Assembly (NCBI GenBank): GCA_964204605.1
Contig: OZ123195.1
Coordinates: 558,001-622,000, forward strand
Direction of reading: 5' to 3'
From: UBA961 sp014191195
GTDB lineage: Bacteria; Bacteroidota; Ignavibacteria; Kapaibacteriales; UBA961
DNA: 64,000 nucleotides
The position numbers were made by a program, and so were the translations under genes. This document shows positions 54,620 to 63,863 of this stretch, one piece after another. The notes beneath the pieces are model-generated. The model saw only the letters and a program-made list of their open reading frames with translations. It made no database searches and had not been told where the DNA came from. Numbering within the stretch: the stretch's first letter is position 1; each line of letters starts with the position of its first letter.

Positions 54620-55261
54620 ATGACAAATAATCAGCAAATCACCTATACTAATGAATTACAGCGAAAGGGAATTCATATAACTTCAATGCTGATTCCAATT
54701 ATCTATTATTTTATAGATAGGCCAACTGCCTTATCTATACTTTTTCCTTTAACATGCATAACATTAATTATAGATCTCTTTATTCATTATAATCCTGCTT
54801 TTAGATCATTTTCTCATGGTATCATAGGACATTTGATGCGTCCTCATGAGCTTAATCGAACATCTCTGGTTCTTAATGGAGCTTCTTGGGTAATGGTAGC
54901 TGCGGTATTAACAGTGTTTGTTTTCCCAAAAACGATTGCAATTATCGCTTTCTCGATTGTAATACTTTGTGATATGTTTGCTGCATTAATTGGCAGAAAA
55001 ATCGGTAAAACAAAGTTTATAGACAAATCTTTAGAGGGAAGCCTAACCTTTTTTATCGTTGGAATTATTGTTTGTTATACTTGGACTCAGATTTTTAATT
55101 TAAATCTTCTTTTTTTTATTGCGGTTAGCACAGGTACATTTTTTGCTGCTATTGCAGAAGCAGCTGCATATAGATTAAAAGTAGATGATAATATCGTTAT
55201 ACCAATAGTTGCTGGTGGGATCTCTTGGCTTATTTTATACTATTGTAATGGAACATATTAA
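54620..55261 (+). CDS. Dolichol/phytol/diacylglycerol kinase-like membrane protein (CTP-dependent family)
   Basis: I start at the ATG at 54620 (MTNNQQITYTNELQRKG), giving 213 residues; the open frame upstream overlaps divergent ispE. There are about seven membrane helices. The family blocks are NELQRKGIHITSM, a CDP-type DMFAALIGRKIGKTKFIDKS followed by LEGSLTFFIVGI, resembling SEC59, VTE5 and Dgk1 lipid kinases and CdsA relatives. It probably phosphorylates a polyprenol or diacylglycerol with CTP; the substrate is not known. Peroxiredoxin bcp follows by 2 bases. Confidence 0.75.
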   Translation: MTNNQQITYTNELQRKGIHITSMLIPIIYYFIDRPTALSILFPLTCITLIIDLFIHYNPAFRSFSHGIIGHLMRPHELNRTSLVLNGASWVMVAAVLTVFVFPKTIAIIAFSIVILCDMFAALIGRKIGKTKFIDKSLEGSLTFFIVGIIVCYTWTQIFNLNLLFFIAVSTGTFFAAIAEAAAYRLKVDDNIVIPIVAGGISWLILYYCNGTY

Positions 55262-55263
55262 CA

Positions 55264-55716
55264 ATGAAAGTAAGTATTGGGATGACAATCCCAGAGTTTA
55301 GTTTGCAAAATCAATCTGGCGAATGGGTTTATAGTTCTTCTTTTTATGGCAAAAAGACTGTCTTATTCTTCTATCCTAAAGATGATACTTTTTTATGTAC
55401 TAAAGAAGCTTGCTCTTTTAGGGATCAGTATCAAGAATTTAGGAAGCATAATATTCAAGTGATAGGTATAAGCTCAGATTCTATAGATTCGCATCAATCT
55501 TTTATTAAGAAAAATTCTTTACCATATCCACTATTAAGTGATGAATCCAGTAAAGTAAGAGAAATTATGGGCGTTCCTAATGGTTTATTTGGATTGCTAC
55601 CAGGAAGGGTTACTTTTTGTATTGATGAACATGGTATCATAATATATATATTTAACTCTTCATTTTCTGCTGATAATCATGTAAATGAAGCATTAAGAGT
55701 TTTTGATATTATATAG
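55264..55716 (+). CDS. bcp: Bcp-type thioredoxin-dependent peroxiredoxin
   Basis: The 150-residue thiol peroxidase has the active site DDTFLCTKEACSFRDQY: peroxidatic Cys in TxxC, with a second Cys five residues later as resolving Cys, as in Bcp/PrxQ. The usual TPGCT reads TFLCT here. ISSDSIDSHQSFIKK and PLLSDES follow. Its 3' end overlaps the convergent methyltransferase gene by 8 bases. Confidence 0.92.
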   Translation: MKVSIGMTIPEFSLQNQSGEWVYSSSFYGKKTVLFFYPKDDTFLCTKEACSFRDQYQEFRKHNIQVIGISSDSIDSHQSFIKKNSLPYPLLSDESSKVREIMGVPNGLFGLLPGRVTFCIDEHGIIIYIFNSSFSADNHVNEALRVFDII

Positions 55717-56557
55717 TATTCCAACGCTTAGCAGTTAACCATCGACGAATTTGTTCATTTACACTACGCTTATAAATAGGGGATATTGTAGGTGAAAAGT
55801 CTGGATATTTTTCTAAAACGAACATCCAACCACTCACTATTCGTCTTGGCATCGAATCTGAAATTGATGCATTCCATTCTAGTACAGACTCCGATCTAAA
55901 CAATTGATTAAATCCTAAGCCTCCAAACATGGATCTTGGTTTATACATTTTTTCAACTAATCCGCTTTCTGCAAATACCTTTTTTAATTTTCTATAGCTA
56001 AAGAAATTAACATGCGGGCTTATTGCTAATGTATCATGTTGCTTTTCTTGTATATCATTATTTGTATACGAATTCCCAACTTTTAATGAGGATAAAAAAG
56101 GTAATGAACTTAATAATTTCATTATTCCTGATAAGTCTAACATTGTTTCAATAAATGTAGTGAATTCGAAACAACCATAACCATTAGGAGTTGTTATGAT
56201 AATATGTCCATGTTCAGACAGATGAGTTTTTGTCCACAGTAAAAACTGATGTGGTTCTTCTACATGTTCGATGACTTCAGAGGCTATTATTAAATCATAC
56301 TTGTTATGACTTAGAAATTCATCATTTGTATAATATGATAAATTTTTTAATTCATTATGTTTTTTTGCTAAAGCTATAGTTGGTTCATCTGAATCAATAC
56401 CACAAAAAGTAATATTCTCGAATTGTTCTGCTAAGGGAATTGTCAAAAAAATACCATTACCACAGCCAATATCTAATACAGAGGCAGGTTTAAATTTGTG
56501 CAAGCATTCTGATATAAATTTGATTCTTTTTTTGTTTCCGTGTATTGTCTCTTTCAT
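55709..56557 (-). CDS. Class I SAM-dependent methyltransferase
   Basis: The 282-residue protein has the AdoMet motif SVLDIGCGNGIFL near 29-41, an acidic residue ending strand 2 (FCGIDSDEPTIALAKK), and DLIIASEVIEHVEEPHQFL. These are features of UbiG/Methyltransf_11-type enzymes acting on small molecules, sugars or lipids. The C-terminal 100 residues are not recognisable. It lies 5 bases after the glycine-rich gene. The substrate is unknown. Confidence 0.8.
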   Translation of the reverse strand: MKETIHGNKKRIKFISECLHKFKPASVLDIGCGNGIFLTIPLAEQFENITFCGIDSDEPTIALAKKHNELKNLSYYTNDEFLSHNKYDLIIASEVIEHVEEPHQFLLWTKTHLSEHGHIIITTPNGYGCFEFTTFIETMLDLSGIMKLLSSLPFLSSLKVGNSYTNNDIQEKQHDTLAISPHVNFFSYRKLKKVFAESGLVEKMYKPRSMFGGLGFNQLFRSESVLEWNASISDSMPRRIVSGWMFVLEKYPDFSPTISPIYKRSVNEQIRRWLTAKRWNTI

Positions 56558-56562
56558 AAATC

Positions 56563-58389
56563 TTACTTAATAATGCAAAATGGATGTGAATTATGTATCG
56601 TGCCATTATGTGAAATAACAAGATAGTATACTCCATGAGGAAATTGCTCTGTAGAAATATTAAAATCTCTTGATTGAATATTTGTATGTAGAAGCCACTC
56701 TTTTCCTAATATATCAAAACATTCGATAGAGCTATGTATTGGTAGATTTACCACTTGAATGCTATTATCAGTGTGTAATATCTGAATAGAGGATATATCA
56801 TCATTTTGAATATTAATATTTGTTGGTTTATCACCGTATAAAACAATATCAGAAACTACTGTTCCGGAACATCCATCTTCTGCACCATATCTATCAAAGA
56901 GATGTCTTCCAGAATAACCACCATTTACATTGACACTAGTATTGTTTGGCAATGTTTGTGAGGTAAATCCAATAAATCCACCGCCCCCACCTCCACCAGG
57001 ACCATCAAAATGTATATTCGTGTTTCCTCCATTACCACCCATGGTTTCTAAGAAGAGATGAGATTGTATATCTTGGCAATCTAAGATTATAGAACCTGCT
57101 GCACCACCTCCACCGGAACCATCATAATCTGCATCCTTTGCATGTAATCCATTAGCTGAAATAGTCTGATTATTTCCTTGAATAGTTTTGGCTTGTATGA
57201 TAATAATACCACCACCATTGGCTCCATTACTTCCATGTAGATCATTTGTATGACCTGCACCGCCACCGCCACCCATAAAAACAACACGCTCATTCTTGAT
57301 CATAGCTGTAGAGAAAGGCCATCCACCTATTCCTCCAGAAAGTTCTTTATCATTAATTGTTATCGAATTCCAGCCCCAACCTCCATTTCCACCACATCCC
57401 AAATTAGAACCACCACCACCACCACCATTATGATTATTTCCACCGCCACCACCATTTACAATAGCACCTTTTCCAGCATAAAACATATCACTTTCAATAT
57501 CCCAGCCACTATTACTTATACCTTCTCCTTTTTGAGCATATAAAGAAGAGTCTTTAACTCCAAATAGATCAATAATATGAGAATCAGCACATATTGGACT
57601 TCTATTACCAATGCCACCTCTAAAACCTTTGCCATCCATATGGATAGGAGCTTGTAATGACAATGTATTTTTAACACTTATTGCTAGTACACCACCATTA
57701 CCATTATTACCTAGCCACGAATTTCCTGTTAATGGCTGCTGTATTGTTAAGTTTTCATATTCAGGAACATTTATTACAAATGAGGAAACTGTAGGGCCAA
57801 AATTCTTTATATAATTTCTATATGAACGTAATAGATTTTGTTCCAAAATAATATCATTTCCTTCAATGGATTTAACTCTTGCAAATTCAAAATTACCGGC
57901 AGTACCTCTGTCAGAAAGTTCGCCATATTGTTTTCCTGGTGCCTTAATAAAAAAGCTATTGCTTGTATTTAATTGCATTAATAGGATTTTACTTCCCATA
58001 CATAATTGATAGGGTTTCTTTAGAGTTATTCTATCATTACTTTTATGAATAGAGTCAATTATATAGTATTCATTCGGTAAAGTAGGGGAGTATTCTGATA
58101 CAGAATTGAGAGATCCATCAAATAGGCTTGCATCATTCTTTATTATGCCTTTGTTTCCATCTTGAGCTCCAAAAGAATCAGCAAATTGGGTGCATATACC
58201 TTTTTTTCCACCATTAAAGTTTGGCTTCAAAGAAAAAGCATTACTAGATGTATTTGTGAGTATAATCCCACCACCACCACCGCCACCTGGGGCATATTGT
58301 CCTAAGTCTTTAGAAGATTTATTATCGCCTCCATTACCACCTTGAACAGAACATTGAATATTCCCGATGATAGATCGGCAGAGTTGAGG
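56563..58389 (-). CDS. Glycine-rich T9SS secreted protein, 3' portion (separated by apparent frameshift)
   Basis: This frame is open from 58389 down to 56563 with no start of its own (first usable start is a TTG at 58230) and is the continuation of the gene at 58302-60797. It begins in the middle of a Gly-rich repeat (QGGNGGDN ... PGGGGGGGIILTN). It then holds a second copy of the module found in the upstream part: CMGSKILLMQLN, GNFEFARVKSIEGNDIILEQ, GGVLAISVKNTLSLQA, MDGKGFRGG, GCGGNGGWGW, FMGGGGGAGH and GGIIIIQAKTI. The last 80 residues are a T9SS sorting domain (SIQVVNLPIHSSIECFDILG ... FPHGVYYLVIS). Without this part the upstream product would lack its sorting signal. Confidence 0.78.
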   Translation of the reverse strand, partial: PQLCRSIIGNIQCSVQGGNGGDNKSSKDLGQYAPGGGGGGGIILTNTSSNAFSLKPNFNGGKKGICTQFADSFGAQDGNKGIIKNDASLFDGSLNSVSEYSPTLPNEYYIIDSIHKSNDRITLKKPYQLCMGSKILLMQLNTSNSFFIKAPGKQYGELSDRGTAGNFEFARVKSIEGNDIILEQNLLRSYRNYIKNFGPTVSSFVINVPEYENLTIQQPLTGNSWLGNNGNGGVLAISVKNTLSLQAPIHMDGKGFRGGIGNRSPICADSHIIDLFGVKDSSLYAQKGEGISNSGWDIESDMFYAGKGAIVNGGGGGNNHNGGGGGGSNLGCGGNGGWGWNSITINDKELSGGIGGWPFSTAMIKNERVVFMGGGGGAGHTNDLHGSNGANGGGIIIIQAKTIQGNNQTISANGLHAKDADYDGSGGGGAAGSIILDCQDIQSHLFLETMGGNGGNTNIHFDGPGGGGGGGFIGFTSQTLPNNTSVNVNGGYSGRHLFDRYGAEDGCSGTVVSDIVLYGDKPTNINIQNDDISSIQILHTDNSIQVVNLPIHSSIECFDILGKEWLLHTNIQSRDFNISTEQFPHGVYYLVISHNGTIHNSHPFCIIK

Positions 58390-60797
58390 CTATAGCCACC
58401 ACCACCACCACCAGAGGCTCCTCCTTTGTTTGAAGGATATCCTGCATTTCCATTAGCTTCAATCAAAACATTCTGATTTTTTACAATAATAGTTTTAGCT
58501 CTTACAAATATTATACCTCCACCAACACCGCTTGTGGGTTGTCCAGATGCAGTGTTTATAGGTGAAAAACCAGCACCACCGCCACCACCAAGAAAAGCTC
58601 TTTGTCCAAAAGATTGTGAATAAAATGGTAGAACATCATTTTGTGATAGATAACCATTAATTCCGCCTAATCCTGCACTTAATTCATTAATATTATTTGA
58701 AGTATAGGCTGTATCTTTCCATCCATAGCCTCCATTTCCACCATTACCATATTGTGCCCCTCCGCCTCCGCCGGCATTGAGGGCATTTCCGCCTCCACCG
58801 GCAGTAGCAAGATTCATTCTACCTTTTGTATATTCACCAATAAAGGAATCTGCTATGATTGATTCTCCTTTTCTAGAACCATATTGTGATAGTGAATTGA
58901 TAAAAGAGTCATTCGAATATTCTGAAATAGTAATTGAATTATTATAAGGAGGGCTTCTAAAACCTACACCATTTGCAGATATATTTGAGTATAATGTAAG
59001 AGTATCATGTACATATATAGAGATTATCCCTCCTTTTTCTCCATCATATACCGCACAAATAACGGATTGATTTAATGTATAATTATCTTTTTCGAAAACT
59101 TTTACTAATTGAACAGAAGTTTGTTTCCATGATAATGTGTCATTCCACGATTGTTGTAATCTATGTTGAAGATATATAGTATTACCATTAACAGAACTAA
59201 CTCTAGCATATTCAAATAGTCCTGCAGCATTAAGTTGATGTGGATAACCATCTTTTTTTTGTGGATATAAAGAATCAATTTCAGCGCCTTTCATCTGAAT
59301 AAGCAGAACCAAATCACCCTTTATAAATGGCCAGGAATCTTTAACTATTATGTGCGAATTGCATGTATTCGACACAATATCTAATACTGCAGAATTCACA
59401 TTAACAATAAGACTCTTTTTGCTTTTAATTTCAAGTAATTGATATAATGTATCATATCCACATGGTCCACTTAGATATACTTTTACATAATAGGAGCCTG
59501 CTTTATTGAATACATGTTTTGGCTGATTCTCGCTAGAAACATTTTGTGAACCAGAGGAAGGATCTCCAAAATCCCAATAATAATTTGTTGCATTTGGATA
59601 TTGTATTGAGAACTGAGTACTATCAAGAATATTGTCAGAAGAATATCGAATAGAATTTGAAATGATTGAGGAATTTGTTTGAATAAAAGTAGGTAAGCCT
59701 AATGTAGAAGTGCCGGGAGACACTATCAATCCACTTATCAAAAAGCCACAGCTTGGTCCTGTACCAGAAGGATTAGTTATTGTACCTAAGGACTCAGAAG
59801 ATTGTTTGGCTAAATATATTTTACAATCATTACCTAATTGCAATTGTCCAAACCATTCTGTGGGGGAATTATAAATTTCTGTTTTATTAAAAGTACTAGA
59901 TCCTATATCTACTTGATATAAAATCCCTTTTTTAGTTGATAGTCCACAACTTATATATAAATACTTATTATCTCTAGAAAACTCGGCTCCATAGGTTAGC
60001 ATTGGAAAAGGAATTAAAACAGGATTACTTACTTTACCATTACTAATATTAATATCTGTTAATTCTACAAAACTTGTATCTGATTCTCCTCTAATACATG
60101 TTGCAAGTTTTTTACTATTATGAGAACATTTCATTACGCCGCTTGCATTCCACTTACTTGTTTTAAAGTTATAGCTTCCAGTAGATATAATAGGACTTTT
60201 AGATAAACCAGTATTTATTAACTGAAACGCTAAATAATTATTATCAGCAAAACCATGAGTAAAAATCCAATAACCATTCCCTATATTATTTTCTATAACA
60301 AATAACTTTTCTGTTATATTCTCATATAATAGCGTAGGTGGAATAATTTGAATAGCATTATTTGTTGAAATTGAATCATAAACAGTATACCAAAGACTCA
60401 TAGGAGGATTTTCTGCAGATCCTTTTATATAAACAAATACATATTGAGATGTTTTTCCTGGATATGGAATGATTTGAATATTTTGGGCAACAGACGGATT
60501 TCCCCCTAGAAAGCTAGTACCATTTATGATGATATGATTTGTATTCCAAATCGCATTACCATCTGTGTAGCATAATAATGTACCATTGCTATCATTGAGT
60601 GTTGCACAACCTTCCGGTGCCACCATTGCAGAGTTGTTTAATGCTTTGGGATTTATATTAGAAAAATGTACAGCAGCTCTATTTCCAAAAAACCAATTAT
60701 CCCTAATATTCTGAGCATTGATGCTAGATATACATGCATAAAAACATATGAACAGTATGATGCATTTGTTATAAAGATCTCTTCTACATGTATACAT
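58302..60797 (-). CDS. Large secreted PKD and glycine-rich surface protein, 5' portion
   Basis: The 831-codon frame starts with a signal peptide (CIILFICFYACISSINAQ). Residues about 30-390 form a domain common in Bacteroidota secreted proteins (NWFFGNRAAVHFSN ... APEGCATLNDSNGTLLCYTDG). It is followed by a PKD domain (FSIQYPNATNYYWDFGDPSSG ... PKHVFNKAGSYYVKVYL). Then comes a module with DLVLLIQMKGAEID, GLFEYARVSSVNGNTIYLQ, GGIISIYVHDTLTL, NGGYGW, FLGGGGGAGF and GGIIFVRAKTI. The frame ends in out-of-character residues (FNVLFKVVMEAIINLLKT), while the neighbouring frame continues the Gly-rich pattern. One base appears to be lost between 58302 and 58389, most likely near 58360-58380. It may adhere or coat the surface; function is unknown. 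Confidence 0.78.
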   Translation of the reverse strand: MYTCRRDLYNKCIILFICFYACISSINAQNIRDNWFFGNRAAVHFSNINPKALNNSAMVAPEGCATLNDSNGTLLCYTDGNAIWNTNHIIINGTSFLGGNPSVAQNIQIIPYPGKTSQYVFVYIKGSAENPPMSLWYTVYDSISTNNAIQIIPPTLLYENITEKLFVIENNIGNGYWIFTHGFADNNYLAFQLINTGLSKSPIISTGSYNFKTSKWNASGVMKCSHNSKKLATCIRGESDTSFVELTDINISNGKVSNPVLIPFPMLTYGAEFSRDNKYLYISCGLSTKKGILYQVDIGSSTFNKTEIYNSPTEWFGQLQLGNDCKIYLAKQSSESLGTITNPSGTGPSCGFLISGLIVSPGTSTLGLPTFIQTNSSIISNSIRYSSDNILDSTQFSIQYPNATNYYWDFGDPSSGSQNVSSENQPKHVFNKAGSYYVKVYLSGPCGYDTLYQLLEIKSKKSLIVNVNSAVLDIVSNTCNSHIIVKDSWPFIKGDLVLLIQMKGAEIDSLYPQKKDGYPHQLNAAGLFEYARVSSVNGNTIYLQHRLQQSWNDTLSWKQTSVQLVKVFEKDNYTLNQSVICAVYDGEKGGIISIYVHDTLTLYSNISANGVGFRSPPYNNSITISEYSNDSFINSLSQYGSRKGESIIADSFIGEYTKGRMNLATAGGGGNALNAGGGGGAQYGNGGNGGYGWKDTAYTSNNINELSAGLGGINGYLSQNDVLPFYSQSFGQRAFLGGGGGAGFSPINTASGQPTSGVGGGIIFVRAKTIIVKNQNVLIEANGNAGYPSNKGGASGGGGGGYSLNSADLSSGIFNVLFKVVMEAIINLLKT

Positions 60798-60817
60798 TTA
60801 TTTTCCAGAAATATTTA

Positions 60818-61753
60818 TTAGGCTTTTACAGGCTTACTATTTAAAAACAGAATATAATCCAAGCACAAAAGAACAGAAGCAAGTAATAGATGAATAGGTT
60901 GAATACATGCAGGCATATCCATATAGTTTAATATGATTCCTGCACTAATTTCTAAAAATAGAGTACATGCTATCATATAAGCTATTGTCTTAATGGAAGA
61001 TAGATCTGTTTTACTTTTAAAAATTATATAGATTATATATGCATGTATCAGAAGTATCACATGAGCAAAGGATCTATGTATTGAGAATATTGAAGACACA
61101 TTGCTAATCCAAATATCTCTTTGAGTATAATTGAGTGCCTTTGCTAATTGATCGATCTCTTGTCTTACTTGTGTACCAAGCAAAATCTGAATAATAACAG
61201 CTATTATACTAAGTCCGATGAAATATGATACTTTTTTATTAGAAACAATACTAGATATAATTTTTGGCTTCCAGGCGATATGGGTACCCAATAATAACAA
61301 GGCCATAGCCATTAGCATATGAATAGTAATTTTTAAGGGTGCTAAATTTGAAGCAACAACTAATGCACCAAGCCATCCCTGAAAACCTGTACCTAAAAAA
61401 ATAGCAATACTTAATAGTGTTATGGTTTTATCTTGTTTCCAATGATATAAAGAAGATAATAATTGTAGAAAGACAGTAATACCAAGAATTGCACCCAATA
61501 ATCTATTTATATATTCAATCCACGTTTTCACCGCATCAAAATCTTCTGCTGGAATACCTTGATGAGCATATATCTGTTTATAATTGTGGGGTAATTGATC
61601 AATATGTGTTGGAGGAATAAATAATCCATAACATTTAGGCCAATCAGGACAACCCATACCGGATTGAGTAGATCGAACAACACTTCCAGCAAGTATTACT
61701 AATAGTATAAGTACTACATTTATCTTAGCTAATGCAGATAGATACTGTTTCAT
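60818..61753 (-). CDS. ctaA: Heme A synthase (COX15/CtaA)
   Basis: The 311-residue membrane protein has about eight helices and the family opening ILAGSVVRSTQSGMGCPDWP with KCYGLFIPP. Later blocks are YINRLLGAILGITVF, GFQGWLGALVVASNLAP and HRSFAHVILLIHA with the heme-ligand histidines. It oxidises heme O to heme A for cytochrome oxidase. Its start overlaps the M18 peptidase stop by 4 bases. Oxidase genes are not in the window. Confidence 0.95.
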   Translation of the reverse strand: MKQYLSALAKINVVLILLVILAGSVVRSTQSGMGCPDWPKCYGLFIPPTHIDQLPHNYKQIYAHQGIPAEDFDAVKTWIEYINRLLGAILGITVFLQLLSSLYHWKQDKTITLLSIAIFLGTGFQGWLGALVVASNLAPLKITIHMLMAMALLLLGTHIAWKPKIISSIVSNKKVSYFIGLSIIAVIIQILLGTQVRQEIDQLAKALNYTQRDIWISNVSSIFSIHRSFAHVILLIHAYIIYIIFKSKTDLSSIKTIAYMIACTLFLEISAGIILNYMDMPACIQPIHLLLASVLLCLDYILFLNSKPVKA

Positions 61754-63183
61754 TTAGATGAGTAGAATACGGTGAAAAACTTATTTAAATTCCATACATC
61801 AATTTTAGAACTGATTTCAAATGGAGAATGCATAGAAAGCAAAGGAATACCGATATCGATAACATTCATATCATCCTTGCTCATTTGTCCACCGATAGAA
61901 CCACCGCCACCGGTTTCTACTTTATAGGTAACTGTTTGCCATGGTATTACATTGAGATCAAGTAAATTTCTAATCTTAGCTGTGAATTCAGAATTAGCAT
62001 CAAAAGAACGGCCATATCGTTTAATGCAAATACCAAAGCCTAGTTTTGCAGCATTCGACTTTTCTGATAATCCTGGGAATAAAGGGCTAATCCCATCATT
62101 TGCGTCTGCAGAAATAACCAATGCATTATGTAGGGCTTGATTTGTAATATTTGTATTAAACTGTTGTTTGGTAGTAGCTTCAGAAATAATACTGTACACT
62201 GAATTTAAAAAGATTGATGCTGCTCCAGTATTATTAACATTTCCTGTTTCTTCATTATCTACAATATATGCTAGGGAAGTAAACTCAGGAGTATCGTTCA
62301 GTGAAAGTAAAGAATGCATAGCAGCAAAACTGCAAGATCTATCATCTTGACCATAACTACCAATCAAACCTCTATCAAAACCAATATCTCTTGGTGGAGA
62401 TGCTGGTGTAATATGTAATTCAGCACTCACAAAATCTTCTTCTTGAAAGCCAAATTGTTGATGTAATAAAGACATAACACCATTAAACACTGAATTTTTA
62501 TCATCTGGAATACTTCCAATAACTGGGTCTAATTCTTCGCCTTCTAATACACCTGTATAAGTTCTATTCCTTAAAGGTGAATCTACATGTGGCGCAGCAT
62601 CTGGAATAACAAAAACTGGGTCTTCAGGGTTCTTGCCTATATCAATCCAGGTAGTTTTGCCATCTTTAGTATCAATTCTGCCAGAAATCATCAATGGTAA
62701 ATTTGCCCATTGATACTTTTTTATGCCACCATAATAAATAGTTTGAAACATCGCAAAACCTTCGGTTTCATATAATGGCCTAGCTTTTATATCAATTCTA
62801 GGGCTATCATGATGAGCTGCAATTAATCTACTACCTTGTGTAAATGGTTGTGCACCAATGATACATGCGATCAATGCTCTGTCCCTATTGATAAAAAGTA
62901 ATTTTGCTCCTGGCTTTATATCAGAAAGCTTTGAATAGATTGTAAAGCCTTTCTTTTTTGATTCTTCTATCAACTCTTTTGTTGATGAAAGCTCGGTTCT
63001 TGCATTGTATAGATAGTTAGTATATTTTTTACTAAAATCCTCTATTGCAGTTTTATCTGCAGAAGATATTCCAATCCAAGATGATTTTTTGGAAGACCAT
63101 ACAGATTGTGCTTGCATACAAAATGTAGACAAAACACATAATGCTGAAATAGAAGAAAATATTATTGTAGAATAGGAAATCAA
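61750..63183 (-). CDS. M18 family aminopeptidase
   Basis: The frame gives 477 residues from a TTG at 63181-63183 that overlaps the osmC-like stop (TTGA). Metal-binding blocks of the family are AAHHDSPRIDIK, SYGQDDRSCSFAAM and YIVDNEETGNVNNTGAAS; the end has GGGGSIGGQMSKDDMNVIDIG and MHSPFEIS. It removes N-terminal, usually acidic, residues. With the TTG start the N-terminus is hydrophobic and ends in MQAQ, resembling a signal peptide, although without basic residues. Starting at the ATG at 63117 instead gives a cytosolic enzyme of 455 residues. M18 enzymes are usually cytosolic. Confidence 0.9.
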   Translation of the reverse strand: MISYSTIIFSSISALCVLSTFCMQAQSVWSSKKSSWIGISSADKTAIEDFSKKYTNYLYNARTELSSTKELIEESKKKGFTIYSKLSDIKPGAKLLFINRDRALIACIIGAQPFTQGSRLIAAHHDSPRIDIKARPLYETEGFAMFQTIYYGGIKKYQWANLPLMISGRIDTKDGKTTWIDIGKNPEDPVFVIPDAAPHVDSPLRNRTYTGVLEGEELDPVIGSIPDDKNSVFNGVMSLLHQQFGFQEEDFVSAELHITPASPPRDIGFDRGLIGSYGQDDRSCSFAAMHSLLSLNDTPEFTSLAYIVDNEETGNVNNTGAASIFLNSVYSIISEATTKQQFNTNITNQALHNALVISADANDGISPLFPGLSEKSNAAKLGFGICIKRYGRSFDANSEFTAKIRNLLDLNVIPWQTVTYKVETGGGGSIGGQMSKDDMNVIDIGIPLLSMHSPFEISSKIDVWNLNKFFTVFYSSK

Positions 63184-63593
63184 GATGCTATCTCCATAGT
63201 AGTATTAACTGAAATATCTGGATGTATACTTTGCATTACTGGACACGTTTTAGCAGCAAGAATTAAAATATCACGTTCTTTTGCAGAATATTCTTGTTGT
63301 GGTAACACGATAGAAACAGATAATGATCCTACTCTTCTAACAGGTTGGTTAATCATGTGCTTTTCTACTGTTAATGTTGTTCCTTTAATATTAATATTAT
63401 GAGTATTAGCTGCTATACCCATAATTGTTAATATACACGTACCTAATGCAGTGGCTAATAAATCGGTGGGTGAGAAACTTTCTCCTTTGCCATTATTATC
63501 AATTGGTGCATCTGTTGATAACTCAGCATGTGAAGGGCCATGAATTGCTTGGCAATGTAAATCACCATGATATTGGATTGAGATAGAAACCAT
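63180..63593 (-). CDS. OsmC/Ohr family protein
   Basis: I start at the ATG at 63591-63593 (MVSISIQYHGDLHC), giving 137 residues; the frame is open upstream into a hydrophobic leader with no family match. The two reactive cysteines of OsmC are visible in LATALGTCILTIMG and AAKTCPVMQSIHPD, with the typical ESFSPTDLLATALGTC context. OsmC-like proteins reduce organic hydroperoxides using thiols. It heads the osmC-M18-ctaA operon with 4-base overlaps. Confidence 0.9.
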   Translation of the reverse strand: MVSISIQYHGDLHCQAIHGPSHAELSTDAPIDNNGKGESFSPTDLLATALGTCILTIMGIAANTHNINIKGTTLTVEKHMINQPVRRVGSLSVSIVLPQQEYSAKERDILILAAKTCPVMQSIHPDISVNTTMEIAS

Positions 63594-63754
63594 ATGGAAA
63601 CACAGAAAGTAAAATAAATTGTACTTAGACAAAATAATCAATTTGTAATCAAGCCAATGAAGAGAAAAAGCCAAATGTATAATACAAGCAATGGTAATTA
63701 AGAGCAATCAATAAATGTAATGAAACTACATTATCCACATAGGCAAATTCATTG

Positions 63755-63785
63755 TTGGAAATTAGCATAAACAGAGGTAATTTTG
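63755..63785 (+). promoter_or_regulatory. Candidate Bacteroidota-type promoter of the PpiD/SurA-like gene
   Basis: TTG at 63755-63757 and TAATTTTG at 63778-63785 are spaced by 20 bases, matching the TTG / TAnnTTTG pattern. They lie about 80 bases before the start codon. The rest of the 270-base gap (63594-63863) shows no gene. Confidence 0.45.
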
Positions 63786-63863
63786 CACTTCTAAAATTTT
63801 AAAGAATTCTTATGTTCATTATGTAAGACGAACTTCAATTATTAAGCATAGGAGTAAGGTAAA

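Noticed and set aside
57087..57543. Short open frames opposite or within the glycine-rich gene, with many CCACC units that could look like a repeat array
   Set aside because: The repetition is explained by glycine codons of the secreted protein; units are irregular and lack spacers, so it is not a CRISPR array.
63594..63707. Longer OsmC-like protein with hydrophobic leader from 63707
   Set aside because: The family core starts at MVSISIQYHG; the leader codons are in AT-rich intergenic sequence and OsmC proteins are cytosolic.
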